The notes below the pieces were generated by a model. The model did no database searches. It was not told the origin of the DNA and saw only the letters and a list, made by a program, of their open reading frames with translations. From positions 1 to 55,926 of the forward strand of contig JAGWUS010000022.1 in assembly GCA_028868305.1 (NCBI GenBank): a stretch of DNA of 55,926 nucleotides, read 5' to 3'. The stretch comes from Burkholderiales bacterium. GTDB lineage: Bacteria; Pseudomonadota; Gammaproteobacteria; Burkholderiales; Burkholderiaceae_C. This document shows positions 42,822 through 51,232 of this stretch, piece after piece. Position 1 is the stretch's first letter. Each line of letters begins with the position of its first letter. The position numbers and the translations under genes are program-made.

Positions 42822-43565
42822 CTAGCCTTGTCCAAGGTAAACGCGACGGACTTCGTCGTTGTTGCGGATATCTTCAGGTGAACCCTGCGCGAGCAATTCG
42901 CCATGGTGCAGCACAATCAAACGATCGCAAATGCCCATTACCAGTTTCATTTTGTGCTCCACCAAAATGACAGTGCGCTCTTTCGCCAGCGTGGTGATCA
43001 ACGCCATCATGGCCGTCGTCTCCTCGGGAGACATACCAGCGGTTGGCTCATCCATGAGTAAGAGTTTTGGGTTGGCGGCCAACGCCATTGCAATTTCCAG
43101 AGAACGCTGCTGGCCATGTGCCAAGTCACCAACGGTTTTGTTGCGCAGCGCCAGCAGGCCAACCCGGTCCAACAGCGCATCCGCTTCGTCGATAGCAGGC
43201 CGGAGTTTGCTGCGGGGTGTAAAAATATTGAAGCGTGCGTATCCCATTTGGGTGGCTACCCGTACGTTTTCATGCACACTAAGCTGCTTGAAAACGTTGG
43301 TGATCTGAAAGCTTTTGGCAATACCTCGACGGGCATATTCGTGTTGCTTTAACGCGGTAATGTCCTGCCCCTCGAATAGGACTTTGCCGGAGGATGGGAC
43401 TAGTGCCCCGCTAAGCGTATTGAAAAAAGTGCTTTTGCCCGCGCCATTGGGACCGATGATGGCCACAAGTTGGTGGGCCGCGAAATCAACCGAAACATTG
43501 GTCAGCGCTTTGAAACTGCCGAAGTTACGGCTGACCTTTTTAACCTGAAGAATCGGAACGCTCAT
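42822..43565 (-). CDS. livG: Branched-chain-type ABC transporter ATPase (LivG-like)
   Basis: 247 residues: GPNGAGKSTFFN (Walker A), DLAHGQQRSLEIAMAL (signature, AHGQQ in place of SGGQQ) and LLLMDEPTAGMSPEET (Walker B), typical of LivG, the larger ATPase subunit. Its ATG overlaps the livM stop by 4 bases. Confidence 0.93.
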   Translation of the reverse strand: MSVPILQVKKVSRNFGSFKALTNVSVDFAAHQLVAIIGPNGAGKSTFFNTLSGALVPSSGKVLFEGQDITALKQHEYARRGIAKSFQITNVFKQLSVHENVRVATQMGYARFNIFTPRSKLRPAIDEADALLDRVGLLALRNKTVGDLAHGQQRSLEIAMALAANPKLLLMDEPTAGMSPEETTAMMALITTLAKERTVILVEHKMKLVMGICDRLIVLHHGELLAQGSPEDIRNNDEVRRVYLGQG

Positions 43566-44539
43566 GTGCGGTCTCCCTTTATCAGGCCACGCCGCTCTAG
43601 CGAACGCACCAGGGTGCCCCAGATACCACGCGGGAAAAATAGTACCAGCCCCATGAACAGCAGGCCCACAACAGCCATCCAGTAACGCGTGAGGTTTGTC
43701 ACAACATCCTCAAGGTACAAAAATACAGCAGCTCCAACAAAAGGGCCAAAGAATGTACCCATGCCACCTAGCAGGCACATCATTACCGCCTGCCCAGACT
43801 GCAGGTAATGCAATGAGTCGACTGGAACGACCGAGAGATGCAAGGCCCTTAGTCCGCCAGCCAGACCGCAAATACCCGCCGAAATAACGAAGATAAGCAG
43901 TTTGGCTTTAGCCACGTCGTAACCACAAGCAGCGGTACGCTTTTCGTTCTCTCGGATCGCTTCAATCACTGCGCCAAAAGGCGAGGCCAGCAGGCGAGAC
44001 ACCAGCCACAGCGCAAGTGCCACAAAGAACCAGATTACGTAATACTTGGAGGTTGGGTTAAGAAAGTTGATATGTAGTGGTCCGATATCCATTGGACTGG
44101 CCTGAATGCCGCGCAGGCCATTTTCGCCACCTGTCCAGCGCTCGGCCTTGTAAAACAGGTAGTAAATGATCTGCCCCAGGGCAAGCGTCACCATGGAGAA
44201 ATATATGCCGCGGGTGCGGATGGCAAGGTATCCCACAGCCAGACCAGCAATGAGCGAAGCCACCACACCTACCAGCAAGGCTGGCAGCCAATGCATTCCA
44301 AAGTGCACCATGGCAATTCCTGTCAGATAGCCACCCACCCCCAAAAAGGATGCATGGCCAAAAGACAGCAAGCCGGTGTAACCGAATACCAGGTTAAATC
44401 CAACGGCAAACAAACCGAAAATGAGAATGTTGACAGCCAGCGCCTCGTAAGGCATCAGCAGTGGAAAGACGAGTAAAAACAGTAGCACAGCCGCCACCCG
44501 GTGGCGCGCGATGGTGTTGGCAATAGTTGACAGGCTCAT
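43562..44539 (-). CDS. livM: Branched-chain-type ABC permease (LivM-like)
   Basis: 325 residues, about 9-10 membrane helices; GYTGLLSFGHASFLGVGGY and the EAA-like loop VIEAIRENEKRTAACGYDV are LivM features. ATGA overlaps at both ends, with livH before and livG after. Codons here (many GCA, GTA, AAA) look less GC-biased than those of the core genes. Confidence 0.93.
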   Translation of the reverse strand: MSLSTIANTIARHRVAAVLLFLLVFPLLMPYEALAVNILIFGLFAVGFNLVFGYTGLLSFGHASFLGVGGYLTGIAMVHFGMHWLPALLVGVVASLIAGLAVGYLAIRTRGIYFSMVTLALGQIIYYLFYKAERWTGGENGLRGIQASPMDIGPLHINFLNPTSKYYVIWFFVALALWLVSRLLASPFGAVIEAIRENEKRTAACGYDVAKAKLLIFVISAGICGLAGGLRALHLSVVPVDSLHYLQSGQAVMMCLLGGMGTFFGPFVGAAVFLYLEDVVTNLTRYWMAVVGLLFMGLVLFFPRGIWGTLVRSLERRGLIKGDRT

Positions 44540-45420
44540 CCCAGCACCCCCGCTTTACCGAAAAATCCCTGGGGACGAACCAGCAGCACCAGAGCCATCA
44601 ATACAAAAATCGACATTTCGGCAAACTCAGGTGCGAGCAAAGACGTCATGCTGAACACCACTCCCACCAGAAGTCCTGCCACCACTGCGCCAGGAAGCGA
44701 TCCCATACCCCCCACCACGGTCACCACGAAGGACTCGGCCAGCACCGGGATTCCCATTTCGGGGTTAACCGCGCGCGTGGGTGCAGCCAGCACCCCGGAA
44801 AGCCCCGCAATGGCAGTTCCCAGCCCAAACACCAGCCACCAGACGCGCGAAATATCTATGCCCAGCACACGCACGATGTCCGCATCGCGCGACCCCGCTC
44901 GGATGATCAAACCGTAGCGGGTTTTCTCCAAAAAAAGCCACAATACCAGCACCACCACCGCAGTGGCAAAGATCAGGAACAGACGGTAAATTGGAAAGTA
45001 GCCGATACCCAGATACACAGCACCTCGCAAGGCGGACGGAGTGGAAGAAGGCAGACCTTCAATACCAAATATCGCCCGAATCACATCGATAAGCACGTAA
45101 GAGAGCCCGAAGGTGAGTAGCAGCGGGTAGTCGATTCCCCGCCCATAAAGGGGACGTACAAGGAATCGCTCGCACACCAGCCCGATACACCCAGCCAGCA
45201 ATGGTGAGATCACCAGGCTGAGCCAGAAGCTTCCCGTCAGCCCCAAAAAGTAGACGCCCAGAAACGCACCCACCATAAAAAACGCACCATGGGCAAAATT
45301 CACTACGGTCAACATACCGAATATGAGCGAAAGGCCAATCGCCAGAAGGGCGTAAATCGCCCCCAGGGCCAGGCCGGTCACCAACTGGAGCATGAGCAAT
45401 GAGGGGGTGAGTTCAGACAC
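44536..45420 (-). CDS. livH: Branched-chain-type ABC permease (LivH-like)
   Basis: 294 residues, about 8 membrane helices, with GAIYALLAIGLSLIFGMLTVVNFAHG at the N-terminus and the typical IRAGSRDADIVRVLGIDIS cytoplasmic loop. GTG 45420 is favoured because AGGAG lies 8 bases upstream. It follows the binding-protein gene by 17 bases. Confidence 0.93.
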   Translation of the reverse strand: MSELTPSLLMLQLVTGLALGAIYALLAIGLSLIFGMLTVVNFAHGAFFMVGAFLGVYFLGLTGSFWLSLVISPLLAGCIGLVCERFLVRPLYGRGIDYPLLLTFGLSYVLIDVIRAIFGIEGLPSSTPSALRGAVYLGIGYFPIYRLFLIFATAVVVLVLWLFLEKTRYGLIIRAGSRDADIVRVLGIDISRVWWLVFGLGTAIAGLSGVLAAPTRAVNPEMGIPVLAESFVVTVVGGMGSLPGAVVAGLLVGVVFSMTSLLAPEFAEMSIFVLMALVLLVRPQGFFGKAGVLG

Positions 45421-45437
45421 GGGGGGTGCTCCTGCGT

Positions 45438-46694
45438 TTACGCCTTGTGGCCCAGCTCCGCGCAGCTGCGCAGATTCGCCTCGTCAGGCTTCTCGACAGA
45501 GACGATGCTAAAAACATCGTTCTTGTCTTTCATGCCCTTGGATTTGGACTCGACGATGATGACCGACTGGACAGACTGATGATCACACTTGCGATAGAAC
45601 TGGTCTCCCTTGTACCAGTTATATTTGAGTCGTCCCATGGCCTCACTCACTTTCAGCGAATCAGTGGATTTGGCATCGACCACAGCTTGCAGCACACTGC
45701 GGATGCCGGCATAACCAAGCGCGCCGTAGTCTGAAGGCACAGCCCCACCATAGGCTTTACGAAATTTGTCATTGAAGGCTTTAGCGGCGGGCACCGTATC
45801 TTCCATGCCCCAGTAGTACGAGGTCCCGCCTACAACCCCTTCGAACGCGTCGGCACCACCAGCCTGACGCGAGGTGTACAGCAGTACCGGAGCGATGATC
45901 CGGGTCTTTTCCTTGATGCCAAAGTCAGTGGCCTGCTTCACCGAGTTGACCAGATCCCGTCCGAAATTGCACATCACCAACACATCGGGATTCAATGCCT
46001 GGATCCGGGGAAGAAAAGAAGAGTAGTCTGCTGCTCCGATGGGATGACGAATGTCGGCCAGCGTGGTCGCTCCAAGGGCCTTCCCGGCGCGCTCAAAGCC
46101 ACGCACCATTTCCTGGCCATAAGCGTAATCTGCAGTCAGGTACACCACCCTCTTGCCGTACTTGGGGAAGGCGTATCGCGCCACCGCTCCCGCTGTCATA
46201 TGGGGATTGAGTGCTTCGTGAAAGGTGTAGGGACTCCAGTCCTTCACTTCGTTAATCGCATCTGACTGACTGATGGAGTTGAAAATGATCTTGCGCTCCC
46301 GAGTAACCGCATTGATCGATAGCTGGGTAGCGGCCGATAGAGATCCGACGATGAAATCCACCCTGTCTTTTTCGATCAATTCCAGTGTGCGTGTGGCGGC
46401 CTCTCCAGGATTGAGCTTGTCATCGCGCACCAGCAACTCGACCTTGCGGCCCATGAAACCACCCGCGTCATTGAAATCTCTGACTGCAATTTCAGCGGCA
46501 CGTACCTGGTCTTGCGCCTCAGCGGAAAAAGCACCGGTCAGCGGAACCGGAAAGCCGATCTTGATGTTGGTGGTCTGCGCGTGGGCAATGTTGAATAGAA
46601 ACGGGGCTGTGCCCACTGCAGCGCCGGCCGCGCCAAGTTGCAGCAACTGGCGGCGGCTTGCCAGGGTTTTCTGGATAGATTCGGTTTTGCGCAT
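45438..46694 (-). CDS. ABC transporter substrate-binding protein (LivK/amidase-type)
   Basis: 418 residues. The N-terminus SRRQLLQLGAAGAAVGTAP is a twin-arginine-like signal cut near AHA/QT, so the protein acts in the periplasm. The mature part is a type I periplasmic fold (IKIGFPVPLTGAFSAEAQ...IRVELLV), the family that feeds LivHMGF importers. Members bind amino acids, amides, urea or aromatic acids. In this cluster a heteroaromatic ligand is likely. Confidence 0.9.
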   Translation of the reverse strand: MRKTESIQKTLASRRQLLQLGAAGAAVGTAPFLFNIAHAQTTNIKIGFPVPLTGAFSAEAQDQVRAAEIAVRDFNDAGGFMGRKVELLVRDDKLNPGEAATRTLELIEKDRVDFIVGSLSAATQLSINAVTRERKIIFNSISQSDAINEVKDWSPYTFHEALNPHMTAGAVARYAFPKYGKRVVYLTADYAYGQEMVRGFERAGKALGATTLADIRHPIGAADYSSFLPRIQALNPDVLVMCNFGRDLVNSVKQATDFGIKEKTRIIAPVLLYTSRQAGGADAFEGVVGGTSYYWGMEDTVPAAKAFNDKFRKAYGGAVPSDYGALGYAGIRSVLQAVVDAKSTDSLKVSEAMGRLKYNWYKGDQFYRKCDHQSVQSVIIVESKSKGMKDKNDVFSIVSVEKPDEANLRSCAELGHKA

Positions 46695-46723
46695 GAAAGT
46701 CTCCTTGTAGTGGTTGCAAAGGG

Positions 46724-47956
46724 TCAGGGAACGGGAAATGAACTCAGGTGGCCATAGACATCAAGATCGATGGCCGTTTCAGTCAACACATCCTGGGCAT
46801 TGCGCGGTGTTGTCGCGCCGTCTGCAGCCGAGGTTTGGGCCTGCATGTAGGCGCCCAGCCAGCGTGCGCGTGCCACCGCCCGGCAGCCCTGTGGGAGGCG
46901 CATCTGTTCGTATGCCTGAAGTGCCCGAGGACTAGCCCCGTGAATGTCAATCGCATCACACAGGGCCTCAGCGTCCTGGGCAGCTTTGGTGACGCCCATA
47001 CCTATGTGCGGGCGTGCAACGAAGGAGGCATCGCCCATCAAGGCGACACGGCCAAACGCAATCCGTTCAGAAGCCACGTCAAAAATGGGCTGGAGAAAAG
47101 GCATTGCTGTTTTCTCAATCATTTCAGCAAATTGCGGGGCAAGTAACTGGCGCGCACTTTGGCGCATGGCCGCAATCTGTTGCCAAGCCACTTTGTTGGG
47201 CGCAATTCCACTCGGGTAATGGTGGCCATCTGCATCGGAGAGCAAGGCCTTTAGCTGCGCATCCACCGCAGGCCGGTACCACACAAAGTTGTAGGCACGG
47301 CTCCCGGGCAGGGTGACGTTCCCGGCGCCGGCTACTGGGTAGCCAATAATCTGTTCGCCTGCCGGAAGCCCGAAACCAAATTTTTCAAATACGGTTTGAC
47401 GCGCATAGTCAGACAACACGGCCTCTTCACAGACACCCCGCCAGGCCACATATCCCGCATAAACGGGTTGGATCTGCGGTGCGAATTGCTGGCGTACAGC
47501 AGAGCGTATGCCATCGCTGGCAATGACCAAATCAGCGTGCCATTGGGTACCGCCCTGCACACCGGAGGTCTGAACAGTCACGACATCGGTGTCAGTAGTG
47601 ATGCTTTGTACGGTAAGACCTTGTACGTAGCGCTCAGCAGGCAGTAGGGCGCGCAGTATTTCGTACAGGCGACTCCAGGAGGTGAGCACCTGGAACATCG
47701 CTTTTTCCGCGATTGTGTTTCCTTGAGCATCCAAAACCACACGACCTTCGACGGGCACGCCCAGCCCATCCATGGTCTGCAAACCTGCGCGCTGCAGGGC
47801 GCTGAACAGAGCTTGATGTGTAACGATGCCAGCGCCCCGACCATCCATGGCCCCGCTTACCTTCTCAAGCACGGTCACATCGTGGCCAGCACGCCAAAGC
47901 ATGTTAGCGGCCAGCAAACCGCCCAGGGAACCACCAATGACCAGGATACGTGCCAT
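46724..47956 (-). CDS. FAD-dependent aromatic/heteroaromatic monooxygenase (DHPH-like)
   Basis: 410 residues, class A flavoprotein hydroxylase: VIGGSLGGLLAANML (FAD Rossmann), the DG-type motif VIASDGIRSAVRQ and GRVALMGDASFVARPHIGMG (GD motif). AGYVAWRGV and NFVWYRP resemble 2,6-dihydroxypyridine 3-monooxygenase and trimethylurate monooxygenase from memory, so hydroxylation of an N-heteroaromatic ring is my reading. VOC stop and this ATG are directly adjacent, with no gap. It fits the Mo-hydroxylase across the promoter region, which would supply the hydroxylated ring. Confidence 0.86.
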   Translation of the reverse strand: MARILVIGGSLGGLLAANMLWRAGHDVTVLEKVSGAMDGRGAGIVTHQALFSALQRAGLQTMDGLGVPVEGRVVLDAQGNTIAEKAMFQVLTSWSRLYEILRALLPAERYVQGLTVQSITTDTDVVTVQTSGVQGGTQWHADLVIASDGIRSAVRQQFAPQIQPVYAGYVAWRGVCEEAVLSDYARQTVFEKFGFGLPAGEQIIGYPVAGAGNVTLPGSRAYNFVWYRPAVDAQLKALLSDADGHHYPSGIAPNKVAWQQIAAMRQSARQLLAPQFAEMIEKTAMPFLQPIFDVASERIAFGRVALMGDASFVARPHIGMGVTKAAQDAEALCDAIDIHGASPRALQAYEQMRLPQGCRAVARARWLGAYMQAQTSAADGATTPRNAQDVLTETAIDLDVYGHLSSFPVP

Positions 47957-48409
47957 TTATCGCGCCGCGTCCAGTGCTTCTTTTTCTGCTGTGGGATAGT
48001 TCAGTTCCACAACGATACCGTTCGGATCATCCAGAAACAGTTGGTGCAGGCCAATTGCTGGCACCGTGCGCTCGCGTGCCGCCACACCGTGCGCCTTCAG
48101 ATGGGAGAGCATTTGTGCCAATCCATCAGCAAAAAATGCAATGTGGTCTACAGCGCCACTACCCGAGAGGGTGCTCACATCGCGCTCACCCAGATAATTT
48201 TTGAGCCCGACAGGATCGTTGGCGTCCATACCGATTACATGCACTACGGCGTTACCTGCATCGGCCTGGTCGCCTCGGTACAGCCACATACCAGGGAACG
48301 GAAATGGAGGCCTGGGTCCCACGGTAAGCCCCAGGATATCGACATAAAACCGGCGCGTACTCTCCATATCCAGTGTACGGATGGAAAAGTGATTCAGGGT
48401 AAGTGCCAC
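47957..48409 (-). CDS. VOC-superfamily enzyme (glyoxalase/dioxygenase type)
   Basis: 150 residues in two beta-alpha-beta-beta-beta modules. LNHFSIRT with His7, VDHIAFF with a second His and IVVELNYP with Glu fit the VOC metal site, so a metal-dependent lyase, isomerase or dioxygenase is expected. The GTG start overlaps the TetR stop (TAGTG). In this operon a ring-cleavage or post-cleavage step is plausible but unproven. Confidence 0.85.
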   Translation of the reverse strand: MALTLNHFSIRTLDMESTRRFYVDILGLTVGPRPPFPFPGMWLYRGDQADAGNAVVHVIGMDANDPVGLKNYLGERDVSTLSGSGAVDHIAFFADGLAQMLSHLKAHGVAARERTVPAIGLHQLFLDDPNGIVVELNYPTAEKEALDAAR

Positions 48410-49032
48410 TAGGCTTTCTCCTTCTTGAACAAAGTAACGCTAGCTTGCAAATAGCTGCGGACCTGGTTGCGGATGGCAACCTTGTCGTAAGCCTGCAATG
48501 AGGCGCTGTGCACGGCCTGGCTGTAGACCCATCGGCGCAAGCCGCTGTAAAAAATGCTGCCATGCAGCCCCATAAGCAATTCGTACTCTGAAGCACTGGG
48601 TCGAGCGCGACTGCTCAAATTTCGGTATCTGCGGGTCTCCCGTATGAGTCGCGGAAAGAGGCGCTTTCGCAGGAGTTCAAAAAAACGGTTAGTGATGGTC
48701 TGATCGGTCAGCCCAGAAAAAATCAGGATGCGCACAAAGTCGTAGGTGAGCACGGTGTCCGCATAGTCGACATAAAACAGGGTGAACTTGTCTTCGGCAC
48801 TGAGGAATTTGTCGTCCAGCCAAGTTTCCCATTCCGGCTTCCACCGGCCTTCAAAAACTTCCTGATAAACGCGATCCACCAGAGCCTGTTTGGTCGGGAA
48901 ATAGTGGTAGAGCAAGGTGTGCGTCACGCCAATACTTTTTGACAGATCGCGAAGTTGAGCGTCAAAGCCATGACGTGCAAAAAACTGAATTGCGCCATCC
49001 ACGATATGGCGCTCGCGCATCTCCACGGGCAT
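48409..49032 (-). CDS. TetR-family regulator of the catabolic cluster
   Basis: An N-terminal helix-turn-helix (RHIVDGAIQFFARHGFDAQ...THTLLYHYFPTKQALVDRVY) and a ligand-binding helical domain. I start at ATG 49032 (207 residues): the upstream open stretch to 49116 uses AGA, AGG, TTA and GGA codons that the gene itself avoids and contains a palindrome, so it looks like promoter DNA. It heads the leftward operon TetR-VOC-monooxygenase-binding protein-livHMGF and is divergent from the Cox-type genes, so it probably controls both by binding between them. Confidence 0.85.
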   Translation of the reverse strand: MPVEMRERHIVDGAIQFFARHGFDAQLRDLSKSIGVTHTLLYHYFPTKQALVDRVYQEVFEGRWKPEWETWLDDKFLSAEDKFTLFYVDYADTVLTYDFVRILIFSGLTDQTITNRFFELLRKRLFPRLIRETRRYRNLSSRARPSASEYELLMGLHGSIFYSGLRRWVYSQAVHSASLQAYDKVAIRNQVRSYLQASVTLFKKEKA

Positions 49033-49084
49033 ACGTTTGGGCGTAGCCTGCAATGGATTTGGTCTACCTTTCGGGTTTCCCCTA

Positions 49085-49102
49085 GGTAAAGATCTATTTA
49101 CC
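49085..49102. promoter_or_regulatory. Palindrome, candidate TetR operator
   Basis: GGTAAA-GATCTA-TTTACC, perfect 6-bp arms around a self-complementary-like centre, 52 bases from the chosen TetR start and 100 bases from the CoxG start. Size and location fit a TetR-type operator between divergent genes. Confidence 0.6.
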
Positions 49103-49201
49103 AACACGTCAACCATGGATAGCATTGTTGAACGGTTGGTCAATAAGATCATCCGTGCAAACCCTTGGATTGACACGTCCGAGACAAAAAAAAGGAATCC
49201 C

Positions 49202-49831
49202 ATGGAGCTGACCGGAGAAGTACACATTGCCGCGCCCCGTGAAAAGGTCTGGCATGCCTTGAACGACGCCAGCACCCTGATGCAGTGCATTCCAGGGTGC
49301 GAAGAAGTAGAGATCATTTCGGAGACCGATCGGCACGTACGCCTTCTGGTCAAAGCCGGGCCTGTGCGCGCACGTTTTGTTGGAAAAATCACTCTAAGCG
49401 ATGTAGTAGCCAATAGCGCTTGCGTCATGAATTTTGAGGGTTCCGGTGGTGCCGCTGGCATGGCAACCGGGAAGTCGTCAGTGCAACTCAGCGACGATGC
49501 TTCGGGCACACGGGTGACCTACACCGCGACGGCCTCAGTCGGAGGCAAATTGGGGCAAATTGGGGCACGTATGCTCGACGCGGCCTCCAAACAGATGGCC
49601 GATCAGTTTTTTGAACGCCTGTCCCAGGCGCTTGGCACTGCGGCACCCGTCGTTGCGCCCGCAGCGTACACGACAGCGGCCTCAGGCAGTGTGGTTTCTG
49701 CGCCAAACATTGCATCGCAAAGCACCCGCAGTACACCGCCCTCAGCTGGCGAAGGTGTACGCCTGCTGTGGTTCGTCATGGGTTGCCTGGCCACCGCGTT
49801 TGGTTTTGTGCTGGCTTCTCGCCTGCACTAG
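49202..49831 (+). CDS. CoxG-like SRPBCC protein with C-terminal membrane anchor
   Basis: 209 residues from ATG 49202, preceded by AGGA. The first 145 residues are the CoxG/SRPBCC hydrophobic-pocket domain (MELTGEVHIAAPREKVWHALN...PGCEEVE). A variable Ala/Ser/Thr linker leads to one transmembrane helix (LLWFVMGCLATAFGFVLA) at the end. In Oligotropha-type systems CoxG recruits the dehydrogenase to the inner membrane; the same anchoring is expected here. First gene of the rightward operon. Confidence 0.9.
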   Translation: MELTGEVHIAAPREKVWHALNDASTLMQCIPGCEEVEIISETDRHVRLLVKAGPVRARFVGKITLSDVVANSACVMNFEGSGGAAGMATGKSSVQLSDDASGTRVTYTATASVGGKLGQIGARMLDAASKQMADQFFERLSQALGTAAPVVAPAAYTTAASGSVVSAPNIASQSTRSTPPSAGEGVRLLWFVMGCLATAFGFVLASRLH

Positions 49832-49840
49832 GAGCACGCC

Positions 49841-50725
49841 ATGAAATCCCCGGAATTTGACTACGTAAAGCCCCGTACGCTGGAACAGGCGATTGCTCTG
49901 CTGGAAGCCAATGGCGATGAGGCCCGCATTTTGGCCGGCGGGCAGAGTTTATTGGCCGCACTTAACATGCGCCTGTCCGAACCCTCGCTGCTGATTGACA
50001 TTGGCGCGCTACCCGCTTTGCGTCGCATCGCAGTGCAGGGGGAATTTCTTCGGATTGGCGCACTCTCCACCCACACCGACATTGAGAACTCCGCATTGGT
50101 AGCGCAACATGCGCCGCTGCTGGGCATGGCGGTTGGTCGCATCGCACACCGCGCCATTCGCAACTCCGGAACTTGGGGTGGCTCTATTGCTAACGCCGAC
50201 CCGGCAGCGGAATGGCCATGCTGTCTGCTGGCATTGGACGGGTGGGTGCTGGTGCAGGGACCTGGCGGGGAGCGGCGCATCGCGGCAGCGGACTTTTTTA
50301 CCGGGCTTTACACCACGGCTCTGGCAGACAACGAAATTCTGGTGGCCTGCGATATTCCTCTAGCCCAGCGAGACGATTGGTTTGGCTTTGAGGAACTGGC
50401 TCGGCGCAGCGGTGACTATGCAATATGCGGCCTGGCCATGGCCATCCGGTTTTCCGGTCTTGCCGTGGTATCGGCACAGTTCAGTTGGCTGGGTCTGGCT
50501 GCAACGCCAATGCGGAGCCGCAAAACAGAGGCGCTATTGGCTGGACAACAACTCAATGCATCCACACTGCAACGTGTCACCGACTCACTAAACGATGAGC
50601 TAAATCCCCTGGCCGACCTCACCAACGCTGGCGCAACCAAGAAGCACCTGGCAACTGTGCTGGCAAGGCGTTTGCTTGAGCAGGCCCAGGCAACACGGCA
50701 AAGCCTCCACGGCGGATTTCACTAA
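49841..50725 (+). CDS. Molybdenum hydroxylase FAD subunit (CoxM-type)
   Basis: 294 residues; FDYVKPRTLEQAIALL at the start, ILAGGQSLLAALNMRL (FAD pyrophosphate loop) and RNSGTWGGSIANADPAAEWP (second FAD motif) are the family signatures. It passes electrons from the Fe-S clusters to FAD and on to the acceptor. It begins 9 bases after coxG behind AGGAG. Confidence 0.93.
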   Translation: MKSPEFDYVKPRTLEQAIALLEANGDEARILAGGQSLLAALNMRLSEPSLLIDIGALPALRRIAVQGEFLRIGALSTHTDIENSALVAQHAPLLGMAVGRIAHRAIRNSGTWGGSIANADPAAEWPCCLLALDGWVLVQGPGGERRIAAADFFTGLYTTALADNEILVACDIPLAQRDDWFGFEELARRSGDYAICGLAMAIRFSGLAVVSAQFSWLGLAATPMRSRKTEALLAGQQLNASTLQRVTDSLNDELNPLADLTNAGATKKHLATVLARRLLEQAQATRQSLHGGFH

Positions 50726-50734
50726 GGCAAGCCC

Positions 50735-51232
50735 ATGGCAGAACTTCAAACTATCCGTTTGCATGTCAACGGACACGCCCACACCTGCAGCGTTGCGCCG
50801 CGTCTTCACCTGATTGATCTCGTGCGGGACGAACTGGGACTCAAGGGCTCCCATCTGGGTTGCGAACATGGCGTGTGCGGCGCCTGCACCGTGCAGGTCG
50901 ACGGGCAGATCGTGCGCGGTTGCCTGACACTGGCCGTGCAGGCCGATGGCAGCCAAGTGCACACCGTTGAAGGTCTAAGCAAGTTCCCAGAAGCACGCGC
51001 TTTGCAGACGGCTTTCATCCGGCATAACGCACTGCAATGTGGGTTTTGCACCTCTGGCATGCTGATGGCTGCACTGGAACTGGTTCGCGAAAAACCCTAT
51101 GCCACGCGCCCGGAGGTTCGTGAATGGATGAGTGGTAACTATTGCCGCTGCACCGGATACCACGCTATTGTGGATGCCGTTTGTGAGGTATTAGCCCAGC
51201 AGATGCCCGAAGCGGCAAAGGGGACCGCATGA
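50735..51232 (+). CDS. Molybdenum hydroxylase 2Fe-2S subunit (CoxS-type)
   Basis: 165 residues with the plant-type cluster site CEHGVCGACTVQVDG...C and the second cluster in CGFCTSGM...CRCTGY. All eight Cys are in place. It begins 9 bases after the FAD subunit and overlaps the large-subunit ATG by 4 bases. Confidence 0.95.
   Translation: MAELQTIRLHVNGHAHTCSVAPRLHLIDLVRDELGLKGSHLGCEHGVCGACTVQVDGQIVRGCLTLAVQADGSQVHTVEGLSKFPEARALQTAFIRHNALQCGFCTSGMLMAALELVREKPYATRPEVREWMSGNYCRCTGYHAIVDAVCEVLAQQMPEAAKGTA

Noticed and set aside
49033..49116. N-terminal extension of the TetR regulator from ATG 49116
   Set aside because: Rare codons unlike the rest of the gene, no ribosome binding site and a palindrome within it favour promoter DNA; not excluded completely.
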